NCBI GenBank assembly: GCA_022376465.1 | Contig: JACDTU010000008.1 | Location: 434,001 to 498,000 of the forward strand | Origin: Cubamyces lactineus | Lineage: Eukaryota > Basidiomycota > Agaricomycetes > Polyporales > Polyporaceae | DNA: 64,000 nt | Direction: 5' to 3' | Part shown: positions 55,009 through 64,000 of the stretch, one piece after another | Position numbering within the stretch: the stretch's first letter is position 1 | How the letters are laid out: the number at the start of each line of letters is the position of its first letter | Notes under the pieces: model-generated | The model's database searches: none | The model's input: the letters and a program-made list of their open reading frames with translations, nothing else | What the model was told of the DNA's origin: nothing | Translations under genes and position numbers: made by a program

Positions 55009-56953
55009 ATGTCTGTCCTCGCTAGCATACCCCAGGAGGTCCTCGAACATGTCGCCTTCTTCGCCGCGACCGACAACTTCCTCGGTCCACCTCATGGCCT
55101 CGTCGCGTTGCTCATGGTCGATCGCCGGACCCACGCTGCCCTCTCGATGTCCTCCAACCCGTATTTCTGGTCACGCATATTTGCCTACAAATTTGACCTG
55201 CCCTGTAACACTCACCGACCTTCGGAACCAACCCTGGGTCCTGCCGAGATCTGCGAGGAGTTCAAACTGCGGTGCACCCTGTTGCAGCGGATCCGGAGAC
55301 GCACCGACTGTCTCGCGACTTCCTACACGCTCAGCCCGACCCACCGCGACGCACTCCGGTCAATACTATGGATGGCGTATCTGATGATGCTCGAGAACGA
55401 CGGCAAAAATGACAAGCAGCTGCGCGACTATGCAGGCTTTGATGCTTGGCTCAAGGACTTCCTCTTTCATCCCTCGGGAGCTTCTCTAGCGGCATGGTCT
55501 GTCAAAGTCGACCTCTGGCCGCCAAACGACGAGCGATCCGCTCTTGCGCTGTGGCTGTTTTGGTACATGCTCAAGCCAGGTAAGTCTCTCCTCCTACTAT
55601 CCTCACGGAGGCCGAGTACACTGCCCCCGATTTTCTCGGAACGGCTCATGTACGGCCTCGTCAGGCTACGGCTGTTGTACGAATACCAAAACCCCGTCTC
55701 GTAGATGACTATATGACCGACGACGACACCGCTTTTCGGGAGGCGTCGGGTATCCTGAAGCTATTTGCACTCGGTGCTCATCAGGTTCGCACAGCCTGCT
55801 CCTTCCCCTCGTTATCTCTAGCAATCTCACTTGACGTCAACCGGCACCATCCTAGTATCTACTATGCAACCCTCCATGGAACGAGTTCGCTCCTCCATGT
55901 CGAACGCGGGGCGCAAGTGCGGTCAAACATTTTGGTCATTGCCTCAAGATGGCACCACCGGCGTCGGCGCCTCCTGCGATTCTTGCTTACCTCAACCTCG
56001 CGAACAAGCTGTCTGTGTCATGGGACACAGTGCACTACATGAAGCCGCCCTGTGCAACTCCGCCAAGTCTCGCTCAAGGGCTGAGCTGCGCGGAATGGGA
56101 AGCGGAGTGGAATCGCGGACTACATCTGGCAGACACGTCCAAACCGTTCGGCACCACGTATTCCGGCGCATTCATCCCCGGTAGTCTCGAAGGCGTATGG
56201 GAAGGGTTGTTCACGGTAGGTCAAGCGATTGTATTCGTATGTGTGGGAGCGGATGAAATTTGACCGGTGCGGTGATCCACAGTACACCGAGTTTACCGCG
56301 TACGCGGCGCTTCTCTCCGGCGCGCCTCCTACGGTCCTGCAGCGGAGCTTGGTCGCGCATCATCCTCACCTCTGGAAACTGAGGGAACATCACCTCTACG
56401 CCCCCGACGATCCCGACGCGCCTGAAGTACGCCCCATCGCGCCTGGGAATCCATTACGAGGATACATTCCAAACGGGTGCCAGTTCTCCGAGCAAACGGA
56501 CGGGATCATCTTCCAGGAAGGGGGCCGTGCCGAGCCGGTGGTGTACCAGAGCTGGTCTAGCATCAAGAAGAACGGGAGACCTCCTGGTAAACTCATCGAT
56601 GTGTTCGTAACTGGAGAGGTATGTACGTTGTATTGGCCCTGCTATCCTATGTGCTCACCAAATACGCGTAGGGCCACTCAGCCTGGGGTCAGTTCAATCT
56701 GATAGGTCGAATACGACCATGCGACGGCTTCATTAGCATGTCCAAAGAATACGTGCGTATATGGCTCTATCGGCTCACGCATACATCCTTACGCTTCGGC
56801 ATACAGGTCGACGGGGATAGAGGGCGGTGGCTATACCGCAGCTACATGGTTGGCAACGCCGAGGGCAATCTATCCGGACGCTGGCGCGATACCCTCAGTC
56901 CCCCAGACGTCCTCGGATACGAGGGCTGCTTCGTGATGAGCAGGCGGAAGTGA
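55009..56953 (+). CDS. F-box protein (Agaricomycete type)
   Basis: The first exon (55009-55579) opens with the F-box: MSVLASIPQEVLEHVAFFAA, then GLVALLMVDRRTHAALSMSS and NPYFWSRIFAYKFDL, the LPxEVLxxI...L...C/R...W pattern of the domain. The rest of the product has no named domain but shows the blocks I know from the large Agaricomycete family: a helical middle part (RCTLLQRIRRRTDCL, ILWMAYLMMLENDGKNDKQL, WLFWYMLKP), then NPPWNEFAPPCRTRGAS, APPAILAYLNLANKLSVSWD, FGTTYSGAFIPGSLEGVWEG, GHSAWGQFNLIGRIRPCDGF and the final LGYEGCFVMSRRK. Exons join in phase, including CAG to TATCTACTATGC after the third intron. F-box proteins bring substrates to the SCF ubiquitin ligase through Skp1; this family is strongly expanded in mushrooms and its substrates are not known. 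Confidence 0.85.
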
Positions 56954-57676
56954 GGGGTGATGCCTCTTTCGCGTCCGACGGCTCTCACTGGACAGTGGCT
57001 GGAATGTGGTGATTTGGCACTGTATATATTGGCGGCGCGTCAGGATATCCCTTAACGACGTGCCCGCGCCGCGTCGTGTATTACTTTAGGGAGTTCAGTA
57101 GAGTAGGTCGGGCGGGATACCTGGCAGGTGTATCAACACGCATCATATACTCATCTGTATGTGTCTTTGGATTCCGTGTAATCTCGTATGTTTGGTGTAT
57201 ATCAATTGGCACTGGGGGCTATGCAGTGAATCGCGCTTACGACAGGACAGAGGTAGGCAGGATCATAATATTGATTTCGCCGAAACTTACCCGCGTAAGC
57301 ATCCATGTAAGGACTACCTACTATACTATACTATGCTGCCGTCTATAGCAGAAAATAAACACCCAGCTCCGTTATTACGGGCGTCCATAGGCTATGGGCG
57401 CTTGATCCCCTCCGCCTCGAACCACGTCCCGGCCGCGGGGACTTAGCCTCTGTGATTGTTAACTCATCGCTTGTGTCCTCGGGAGCCTATTGTCACTTCG
57501 CAACTTGAACGGTGTCAGAGGGGAATTGGGAGCTGAAGGGCAGCAAGACGAGAGCTAGTAGGCTAGCACACGAGGTGTTCAGACCGGTTGACTTGGTGAG
57601 TCCCCGCGCGGCCCGTAGAACACTGGATCGAGGATGTAGCAATTGACGGCGGCAAAAATGAACCAGAAAACATATA
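56954..57676. other. Intergenic region, nothing recognised
   Basis: It holds the 3' region of the F-box gene and the promoter of the coiled-coil gene. Frames of up to 96 codons have no domain. Confidence 0.55.
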
Positions 57677-58237
57677 ATGGCTGACGGAGTCGACAGCCAG
57701 CAGCCCGCACTCGCATCCGCTGCCGAATGGGAGTCGAAGCTAATCCAGCTTCGGAAGGAGAACGAGGAGCTCCAGCGACGCAAAGCGGAGGCGGAAAAGG
57801 ACCGCGACCTATTCCGCGACCTCTACAACAAGGCGTCCGCACACGCGAGCGAAGTATCCAAGGAGAACAATGAGTTACTGGAGCGCGCAGAGCTCGCGGA
57901 GGGTCAGGCGCGCGACGGGTTGGCCATGATCAAAGCCACCTATGACGACCGCGTGCGCCGCGCAGAGGAAGAAGCGAAGCGATGGAAAGCACAGTATCAG
58001 CTACTCACCTCGCGCGACACGCGAATGGACGACGACATACGCAAACGCGCTGCGCTCGAGCCAGAGTTGCGAGCAGAGGTCGCGCGTCTGCAAGAAAAGT
58101 TGGATGCCTTGGAAGAAGATTACGCGAAGATGGAGGGCATGTTAGAGGCTCTTACGAAGGACCAGGTGGAGGAGACCGCAGAGTTGGCCGAGACGGTACA
58201 GACACCGATAACTTCTGTGTCTGCTATGACACCTTGA
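57677..58237 (+). CDS. Small coiled-coil protein of unknown function
   Basis: A single-exon gene of 186 residues, one of the few here without an intron. After a short N-terminus (MADGVDSQQPALASAAEW) almost the whole protein is predicted coiled coil, with heptad-spaced Leu, Ala and Ile and many Glu, Lys and Arg (KLIQLRKENEELQRRKAEAE, EVSKENNELLERAELAEGQA, LEPELRAEVARLQEKLDALE). It ends in a short Thr/Val-rich tail (TAELAETVQTPITSVSAMTP). Coiled coils of this kind act as structural spacers, kinetochore or cytoskeletal subunits, or dimerisation modules; nothing in the sequence decides. The start at 57677 is the only ATG at the beginning of the open frame. I do not recognise a family name. Confidence 0.75.
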   Translation: MADGVDSQQPALASAAEWESKLIQLRKENEELQRRKAEAEKDRDLFRDLYNKASAHASEVSKENNELLERAELAEGQARDGLAMIKATYDDRVRRAEEEAKRWKAQYQLLTSRDTRMDDDIRKRAALEPELRAEVARLQEKLDALEEDYAKMEGMLEALTKDQVEETAELAETVQTPITSVSAMTP

Positions 58238-58535
58238 GATGCTCAGCGTAAGCGAACATAACTCGTCGGGGTACCGGACTTATAGATGCGACTTCCAGGT
58301 GAACGGTATACCTCGCACTCCTCCATACCACTAGTACTTCTGTACGCTGCGGTGACTGTTGCATTGCTTGATCTCTCCTGTAGTGCTTGGGCGATACTAG
58401 ACTCGGGATCTGACGACTGTCTTGGCTACTGGGTTCTCAATATATTGCTAGGGTCGCGCGCGGATATTACAAAGAATGTGCAATGTCTGTCCGTGAACAC
58501 GCGAATTACCATGTGGATGCTCTTGTCAAGACTCT
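58238..58535. other. Convergent 3' region
   Basis: About 300 bases between two convergent stop codons, holding only the 3' untranslated regions of the coiled-coil and large F-box genes. Confidence 0.6.
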
Positions 58536-61221
58536 TCAGTTCTTCGGAACTTGCACTCGGGTTGGCCATTCCCAGTCAACCCAGTCATGTTCCCAGAACC
58601 GCTTGTAGGGACGTTCTTGAATTCCAGCTCGGTCTTTCTGAAACACTTGCGCTTGACAGGAGCTCCAAAACCCTTGATGAGGGACGCAGATCAACTCGCG
58701 AACTGTTGCGTGCGACGGCAAGCCCGAGAAGAAGCCATCTGCGAATGGCTCAAGTTGGACCTTGAGAACAGGGGACTCGGAGGGCGGGTTTGTTGTATGC
58801 TCTTGTCGTTCCGGCGAGTCCTGCACGTCTGACATGCTGTTAGGGTTTGAGGAATAGCCTGAGTCTGCGTCGTTGAATACGGAGGTATTGTCGAGGTTAG
58901 TGTCGCCGTGATGATCTCTCGCGTCCTCTACGTCTTCTGTTTGTGTTGCAGCGTTCACAAAAACAGGTGACTCGTGCATCAACGCAGATACTACGAATGC
59001 AGGGGAGAGCGTGAGCGTCGTGAGCCGCGTTGGCAGCGCAGCGATAGCAGCCAGTTCTCTCTGTGATGGGTACGTCAATACCATGTATTGTCGACGGCGT
59101 GCAAACACTTACCGTTGTCATAGGGAGCTTACACTCTTCTAACGCGTCGCTCGGGCAATCTAGAATCAAGTCTTCCAAGCAGGACTGCCTCCTGAGCAGC
59201 TGCCCCGCCGTCCCATTAGGACTCACCGGGCTCTCCCAGAGCTCATCATCAGGATACACAACTAGCCTGAGTCGACGCAGATTCAAACGTGGCAAAATCT
59301 CTGCCAGGACTTCCCAGCTCTTCGATGAGCACTGCTTGATGTCCAAGGAGAAGGCTTGAACATTCCCCCATGCGCCTTCACTCTGATAAAATGTACTTAA
59401 ATCTGAGACTTCGAGGAAAGTACTAATCAGAGATCGACTCACCGTACCACCAAGCATCAATTCCTCGTAAAACTGCATTAATCGCTCCTCTGTTCTGATA
59501 CTCACCACCCGCAGCGATCTCCACGACGTCCGATTCATCGCTTCGACCCTGCGTACCCAGCCGCCCCCGCCACTGCCACCATCTTCAGGCTGTCCAGGCC
59601 ACGCGCCCGCGAACGTCTCCTCTAGGTCCAGAAACTCCATGCACCATCCATTGTGCAGCAGCCCTGCAGCCCATTCGATGCGCTTCCCTCTCTGCATCGG
59701 CTCGCGCTCGATATCCTCTAGGATCGCCTCGACGTAGGCTTGGTCGTGCGACACAGCCTGCGCCTCGTTCACTTCAGCCACGAGTAGGGAAGGGCCGTGT
59801 TTCACACACGGCTTGCGGTATGGAACAATGTCTGCCCCTGTCTCTCCATCAGTGGTAGCGAGCCTGTGCTGGGTCGCAGTATCGGCCGTAGCATTATCTG
59901 GTTGTTGCGATAGCTTGAACTGTTGCATTTCGTGACGAATCTGTGCCGCCCGCTCGCGTTGACGCCGTCTGAACGGCGTGTCGGCGCACCCCCGGATTGT
60001 TGTAAGGTCTGTCGACGTTTCGGGCGCAGGCGGTGGCACTGGTTTGTGGTAAGGGGTCTCGCCACCACGGACGACGACCTTCCTGAACGGACAGCTCGTC
60101 GTCCAGCGTCGCATAGCATCTCCATCGGGGGAGAGATACGCGTTCCACGACACCGTGACGTTGAGGAGCGCAAGGTCGTACAGCGACCGGTGCGAGCGGA
60201 GGGAGAGAAACGTCCAAGGGAGCAACCATGCGCGTTGCGGTCCTGCTGTGCGCGCATCGATGACCAGACTGTTAGCCATCGGACATAAAACGAGGAGTCG
60301 AGAGAGCTCTCTGTCTAGTGCGTAGATGGTGTGGACGTAGAAGGGTGTTGGTGGATGGGTGGGCAGGGTCATCTCGTTGATCGGAAGGAATTGTTGAATT
60401 GCCGCCATCGGGTCGACGTCGGGTGCTTCGAGGTTGCCCATGTCGATGGCATTGTCCGCGACGTCGTCATGGGCCAGCTCAGATCCAGCGTTGACGTCGG
60501 CGCCCTCGTTGTCGCCATCAGACATTGGCTGGTGCTGGTCTTCCGATGGTTCCTCTTCAGTCCCTGGTCCATCGAGTCCGCCTTGCGATTCGTCCCTCTG
60601 CTGCGGTTGTTCTTCTACCGCAGCTTGCAGCGCTTCCTCATCCTGTCGGCCATCGTCAACCGGGGGAGGAGCCCCCATCCCCCAGATCTCTCCATCTCCA
60701 TCCGCATCATAGATGTGGATGTTCCGCACCGCACCGCGCACCGCGCCCACCTCGTCGTCCAAGAATTGTCTACATTGACTGATCATCGCCACTAGAAAGT
60801 CGGTGTATCCCTCGTCGCCACGCCCTGCTGGAAAGCGCAAGGTATTTAGCGCGACGCGGCGCCATTCTCGCAAGGCGCGGCAGGTCCGCGTGAGGACAAG
60901 GCCGTCGGTGTGGTGCAGGTTGGCGAAGATGAGGCGCAGGATGGGATACGGGAGGGTGGCGAGCGAGTGGCGGGGCGGCGATGGAGAGGGCGTGCGGGAT
61001 TGTGGTGGCGTCGCGGGGAGGGTACATGGACGTCCGTCGGCGAATGTTGCGTTTGCTGCGTCGTTCCCTGCTACATCGGCGCTGTCATCGCTGTGGTCGG
61101 CAGAGGTCGATGTGAGGGTGGCAGGGGTAGGTTCGGCATGTGGCGCAGGAACCTCCGGCGACGAGAGTGAAAGTGTAGCGAGCGTAGCTTCAAGCTCCGT
61201 AGTTGACACAGAGTCTTGCAT
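58536..61221 (-). CDS. Large F-box protein with acidic disordered insert
   Basis: Two exons separated by one 50-base intron give about 878 residues. The start at 61221 (MQDSVSTTELEATLATLSLS) is the first ATG of the frame. A disordered Ser/Thr/Pro-rich N-terminus precedes the F-box, LATLPYPILRLIFANLHHTD and LVLTRTCRALREWRRVALNT. Next comes an acidic insert of about 100 residues (EEALQAAVEEQPQQRDE, EEEPSEDQHQPMSDGDNEG), then leucine-rich, repeat-like segments such as YVHTIYALDRELSRLLVLCP, SLYDLALLNVTVSWNAYLSP, MEFLDLEETFAGAWPG, SWRSLRVVSIRTEERLMQFY and VQAFSLDIKQCSSKSWEVLA, which suggest a degenerate LRR arc. A Ser/Asp-rich segment and a Trp-rich end (RFWEHDWVDWEWPTRVQVPK) close it. It should be an SCF substrate receptor; the substrate is unknown. 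Confidence 0.85.
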
Positions 61222-62399
61222 CGTCGTATGGATGTATCGTGAGTCGTTATGTGAGTTATAGGGAGAACTTCGTGGCGGCGTCCACCTTAATATATCCTCA
61301 GCGCACGCAGTATGCGGGGCCAATCATCCTAGAACGACAGGAGAAGATTCAAGGTTGGCAACATCTGTGGAACGAAGAAGATGCATCCTGCGTTCTTGAG
61401 CAGCGCCTCACCATATTGACAGAGAAGTTCAGGGCCATCCAAGTACGCCAGCAGTACGCAGAGGGAGATCGAACAGGGTAAACGAGAACGGATTAGCGGG
61501 TCAACGACGCGGCTTGTGCTGCAGCTGCACAGGATGCGCGACTAGCCGTGTTTGCCTCGTGTTGTATTGAATTAGTGAGTCAGGGTCCGCAACGCCAGGT
61601 GTGCGCACAGAATGATTCGGGAGGGTAGGGATGCCGACGCGCATCGAGATCTACTCCAGTTCAGCCAGTAGCAGCGGTCGAGGCCCGCCAAAGGCGATGA
61701 AGGGGCTTGCTAGAGAAGCATCACTGCCTTCGCCCTTTTGCGTCGAGCTGCGTTACACAAGGGTGAGTCGGCCTACAACGAGAGGCATGAGTCGTTTTAG
61801 CCGGTCGACCGGGGCCAACTCTGCGCGATGTGTCGCTTGCGCCACAATATGTCTATTCTGCGCCTACATAGCGCTCCTTAGAGACAAACGCACTGCTTGG
61901 CAAAGAATGCGATCTGTTTCAGTCGCTAGGCATGTCATTCAGCTTGTCAGACAATCGTAAGGATACTAAGCGCTCGTACCCTTGTCTTCTCGGTGGCGCA
62001 ACGCTACAAACGGTTGGCAAGGCTCTGTTTGTAAGTCGATTGATCAACATCAAACGCAACGGACGGAAGGGTTACCAAGTCCATCATACATGGTGCAATA
62101 AGAGTCACCGGTTGGGCCAAGAGATACTCGAGCAAGGATTTGGAAGCTCAGAGAAGAGAGACGCCGAGTGGAAAGAGCCTAAGTGAGCGCTCGATCGGAC
62201 TTAGTATGTATGCAGCTGCCAGAGTACACAGCGCGCGGTCGGGGATTTGAGAACATAGAGTCCAAGAGACTCTACTCCACGATATGCATGCGAATGGTAT
62301 TCCTGATGCTACCATATAGACAGAACGGGTGAGCTACAAACACAGATAGCGGTACTGTGGAACAAACAGCGAGCAATACGAATATGTAGAGTTGACTTG
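61222..62399. other. Intergenic region, nothing recognised
   Basis: It holds the promoter of the large F-box gene and the 3' region of ASF1. Plus-strand frames of 109 codons (61631-61960) and 84 codons (61932-62186) have no domain and weak coding character. Confidence 0.5.
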
Positions 62400-63156
62400 T
62401 CATGAGGTCGAGTTGCCATTCGCTGAAGGTTCTGTATCATCCTCGTCGAGGTCATCTGCCGACGGTACAGCAGCAGAGTTGGCCGCGCCAGCCGCCACAG
62501 CTGTCCGTGGTTGTGGGGGAGCAATATCCCTGTGGCAGGGTCCCTTCAACATTCCAGGCGCCGCGTTGATCCAGTATGAAAGCCAGACGCACCACTTGAT
62601 TTGGAACCGTGTCACCCTTGGTTTCTGGTTGATGTCCCTCACCAGACGATCAAAGCGGATTGGGTCAGGAGGACTCTCCTTCATCTCCTCGTTGTCGTAC
62701 TCCGTATTTTGGTAGTATCCCACACGAACAAACTCCTGGTCCTTGTATGAGCCCGTTAGGATGAGGGCCGCGACGCCAAGGACGTCTTCTGGGGGTATCT
62801 TGGAAGGGTTTGGGGCAGAGCCTTCGAACTCGAACGCATTGACGCCGACAGGTACAGGACCGACGAGACAGTCGTCGAGTTCTTGATCGAGTTCCTCGTT
62901 CCCGGGCGAAGCAACGTAGATGAGGCGCCATTCGAGGTCTGCGATAGACGTATTGAGTGGGTTGAGCAATCAATACCAGGGTATATTCTAACCTTCTGGT
63001 AGGGGTGCGATGCATTCGAAGGTTACGCGGAAGTGGTATGGATCGAGAAACCGAGCTGGGTTGTTCAGAAACTCGACATTCTGCAGCATCATATCAGCAC
63101 TTCACCGCTGTGGGAACCCATGGCGTATAACATACCCTGATGGTGACTATAGACAT
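62400..63156 (-). CDS. ASF1: Histone H3-H4 chaperone ASF1
   Basis: Exons 63156-63136 (21 bases), 63080-62993 and 62938-62400 give 215 residues. The short first exon supplies MSIVTIR, and splicing joins it to [20 protein letters not shown], the strictly conserved start of ASF1. The immunoglobulin-like core is complete: [97 protein letters not shown] and [20 protein letters not shown]. The divergent C-terminus holds acidic residues ([16 protein letters not shown]), as usual in fungi. ASF1 binds the H3-H4 dimer, passes it to CAF-1, HIRA and Rtt109, and acts in replication-coupled and independent nucleosome assembly. Length and order fit the fungal family. The intron after CIAPLPE has the less common GTTAGA donor. 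Confidence 0.97.
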
Positions 63157-64000
63157 CCTTATATGCACAGAGCCCGAAGCGCGAGGTGAGAAGGAGAAAG
63201 TGGTGGGTGTTAGAGGCGAAGGTGGACAAGCAGTGGCAAGGCGCGCCGACCGTGGCGGCAAAGGCAAAGGACGCGTCAGGTCACGATCACATCACCTATT
63301 GTCACATAGAGCGTTACAGCGCGTCCAGACGGCGCTTGTAGCGGTGGCCTCTCTTGAACTCGATCGACCAACACCGGCGGGGGCTCGGGAGTGCCCCACT
63401 CCGCGGCATGAGTACAGTGAGCCAGGCTAGCCGCGCTCTGTGCGGTGTATATGCGACGGCGGCAAGTCGAAGATCTCGCTGTAAACTTTGGATGCGCTAG
63501 CGATCATAGGGGGACTTGGAAACAGTAGGTGCCAAAGCTCGCAGGATGTAACTTACTACATGGGTCTAGGGTGAGTCTAGTTTGAGCTATGTGTGTTCGA
63601 GAGCGATGTCTGCCATCTCTTCAGGAGACTACATTCGCTATAGCTCTGAGCTCCTACTCGCTTGCGATCGCGAAACAAGTACAATCTGTTCACGAGCATC
63701 TTGACAATCAGCGGACCGTGTTCTAAGTATGTCTAGCTTTTCGGAGGATCTCTGTCAACCCGGTGTGCACTGTGCCTTGCGGACGCTAGTTTGAATTTTT
63801 AGCTGAACTCCTCGAAGACACACTAATGCTGATGCGCACCACTACTCATATCGTCCCCTGACCGCTAAAGCCGACTATTCACCATGTTCTCGTGATGTCG
63901 GGCTCTGTTCTGGTAGAGCTTCCAGAAGTTGGTAAGCCGTGAATCCTTCTAGCCGCGCTAACAGCGTCATGTCGAAGTCGCGTCGTTTGCGATAGGCCCA
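63157..64000. other. Right-edge region, nothing recognised
   Basis: It begins with the promoter of ASF1. Only one plus-strand frame of 96 codons overlaps the ASF1 start, and it has no domain. A gene from beyond the window edge could reach into the last few hundred bases. Confidence 0.5.

Noticed and set aside
1..64000. A biosynthetic gene cluster or mobile element
   Set aside because: No core synthase, cytochrome P450 cluster, transposase, integrase or reverse transcriptase was recognised, and the genes belong to unrelated housekeeping and accessory functions.

Overview
The window is a piece of nuclear genome from a filamentous basidiomycete, most likely an Agaricomycete of the wood-decay type (Polyporales would fit, but the sequence does not prove the order). 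The evidence is the gene architecture: most genes are cut into 2-10 exons by introns of about 50-65 bases with GT(A/G)AGT...CAG ends, intergenic spaces are short to moderate, coding GC is high, and the gene families are ones typical of mushrooms (GH18 and GH16 wall hydrolases, RTA1-like membrane protein, Agaricomycete F-box proteins, MARVEL-like and DUF7598-type membrane proteins). I see no rRNA, no convincing tRNA, no CRISPR array, no recognisable transposase or reverse transcriptase and no virus-derived gene.

Layout. 2-8 kb: two tandem MARVEL-like membrane protein paralogues (+) with an inverted DUF7598-type membrane protein (-) between them. 8-12 kb: GC-rich stretch with weak reading frames and one possible spliced minus-strand gene. 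12-13 kb: secreted GH18 enzyme (-). 14.4-17.2 kb: mitochondrial PPR protein (-). 17.7-19.1 kb: RTA1-family seven-helix protein (-). 21.7-24.5 kb: APC-superfamily amino-acid/GABA-type permease (-). 25.6-27 kb: OXA1 inner-membrane insertase (+), convergent with a TPR-DnaJ co-chaperone of the DNAJC7 type (27.3-29.5 kb, -). 29.9-30.5 kb: DUF202 membrane protein (+). 32.7-35.7 kb: large conserved basidiomycete protein of unknown role (+). 36.9-39.3 kb: endosomal-type Na+/H+ exchanger (+). 40.8-43 kb: monocarboxylate-transporter-like MFS protein (+). 44.2-46.2 kb: a small membrane protein (-) and a quinone-oxidoreductase-like MDR enzyme (+) that diverge from one TATATA element. 47.3-49 kb: GPI-type GH16 beta-glucanase (+). 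49.5-51.4 kb: divergent Cdc20/Fizzy APC/C activator (-). 52-52.8 kb: eight-cysteine GPI-type secreted protein (-). 53.4-54.6 kb: Nudix hydrolase (-). 55-57 kb: F-box protein (+). 57.7-58.2 kb: coiled-coil protein (+). 58.5-61.2 kb: large F-box protein (-). 62.4-63.2 kb: histone chaperone ASF1 (-).

How it works together. This is ordinary euchromatic housekeeping and accessory content, not a biosynthetic cluster: wall remodelling (GH18, GH16), membrane transport (permease, Na+/H+ exchanger, MFS, RTA1), mitochondrial biogenesis (OXA1, PPR), protein quality control and turnover (DNAJC7-type, F-box, APC/C activator) and chromatin (ASF1). Neighbours appear to be independently transcribed. The points most worth a second look are the divergent APC/C activator with a degenerate C-box, the symmetrical TATATA divergent promoter at 44.7 kb, 10-nt and 16-nt microexons, a GC-AG intron, the split MARVEL duplication, and a possible unrecognised spliced gene at about 10 kb. 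All gene models are hand-spliced from the sequence and were not tested against transcripts or databases.
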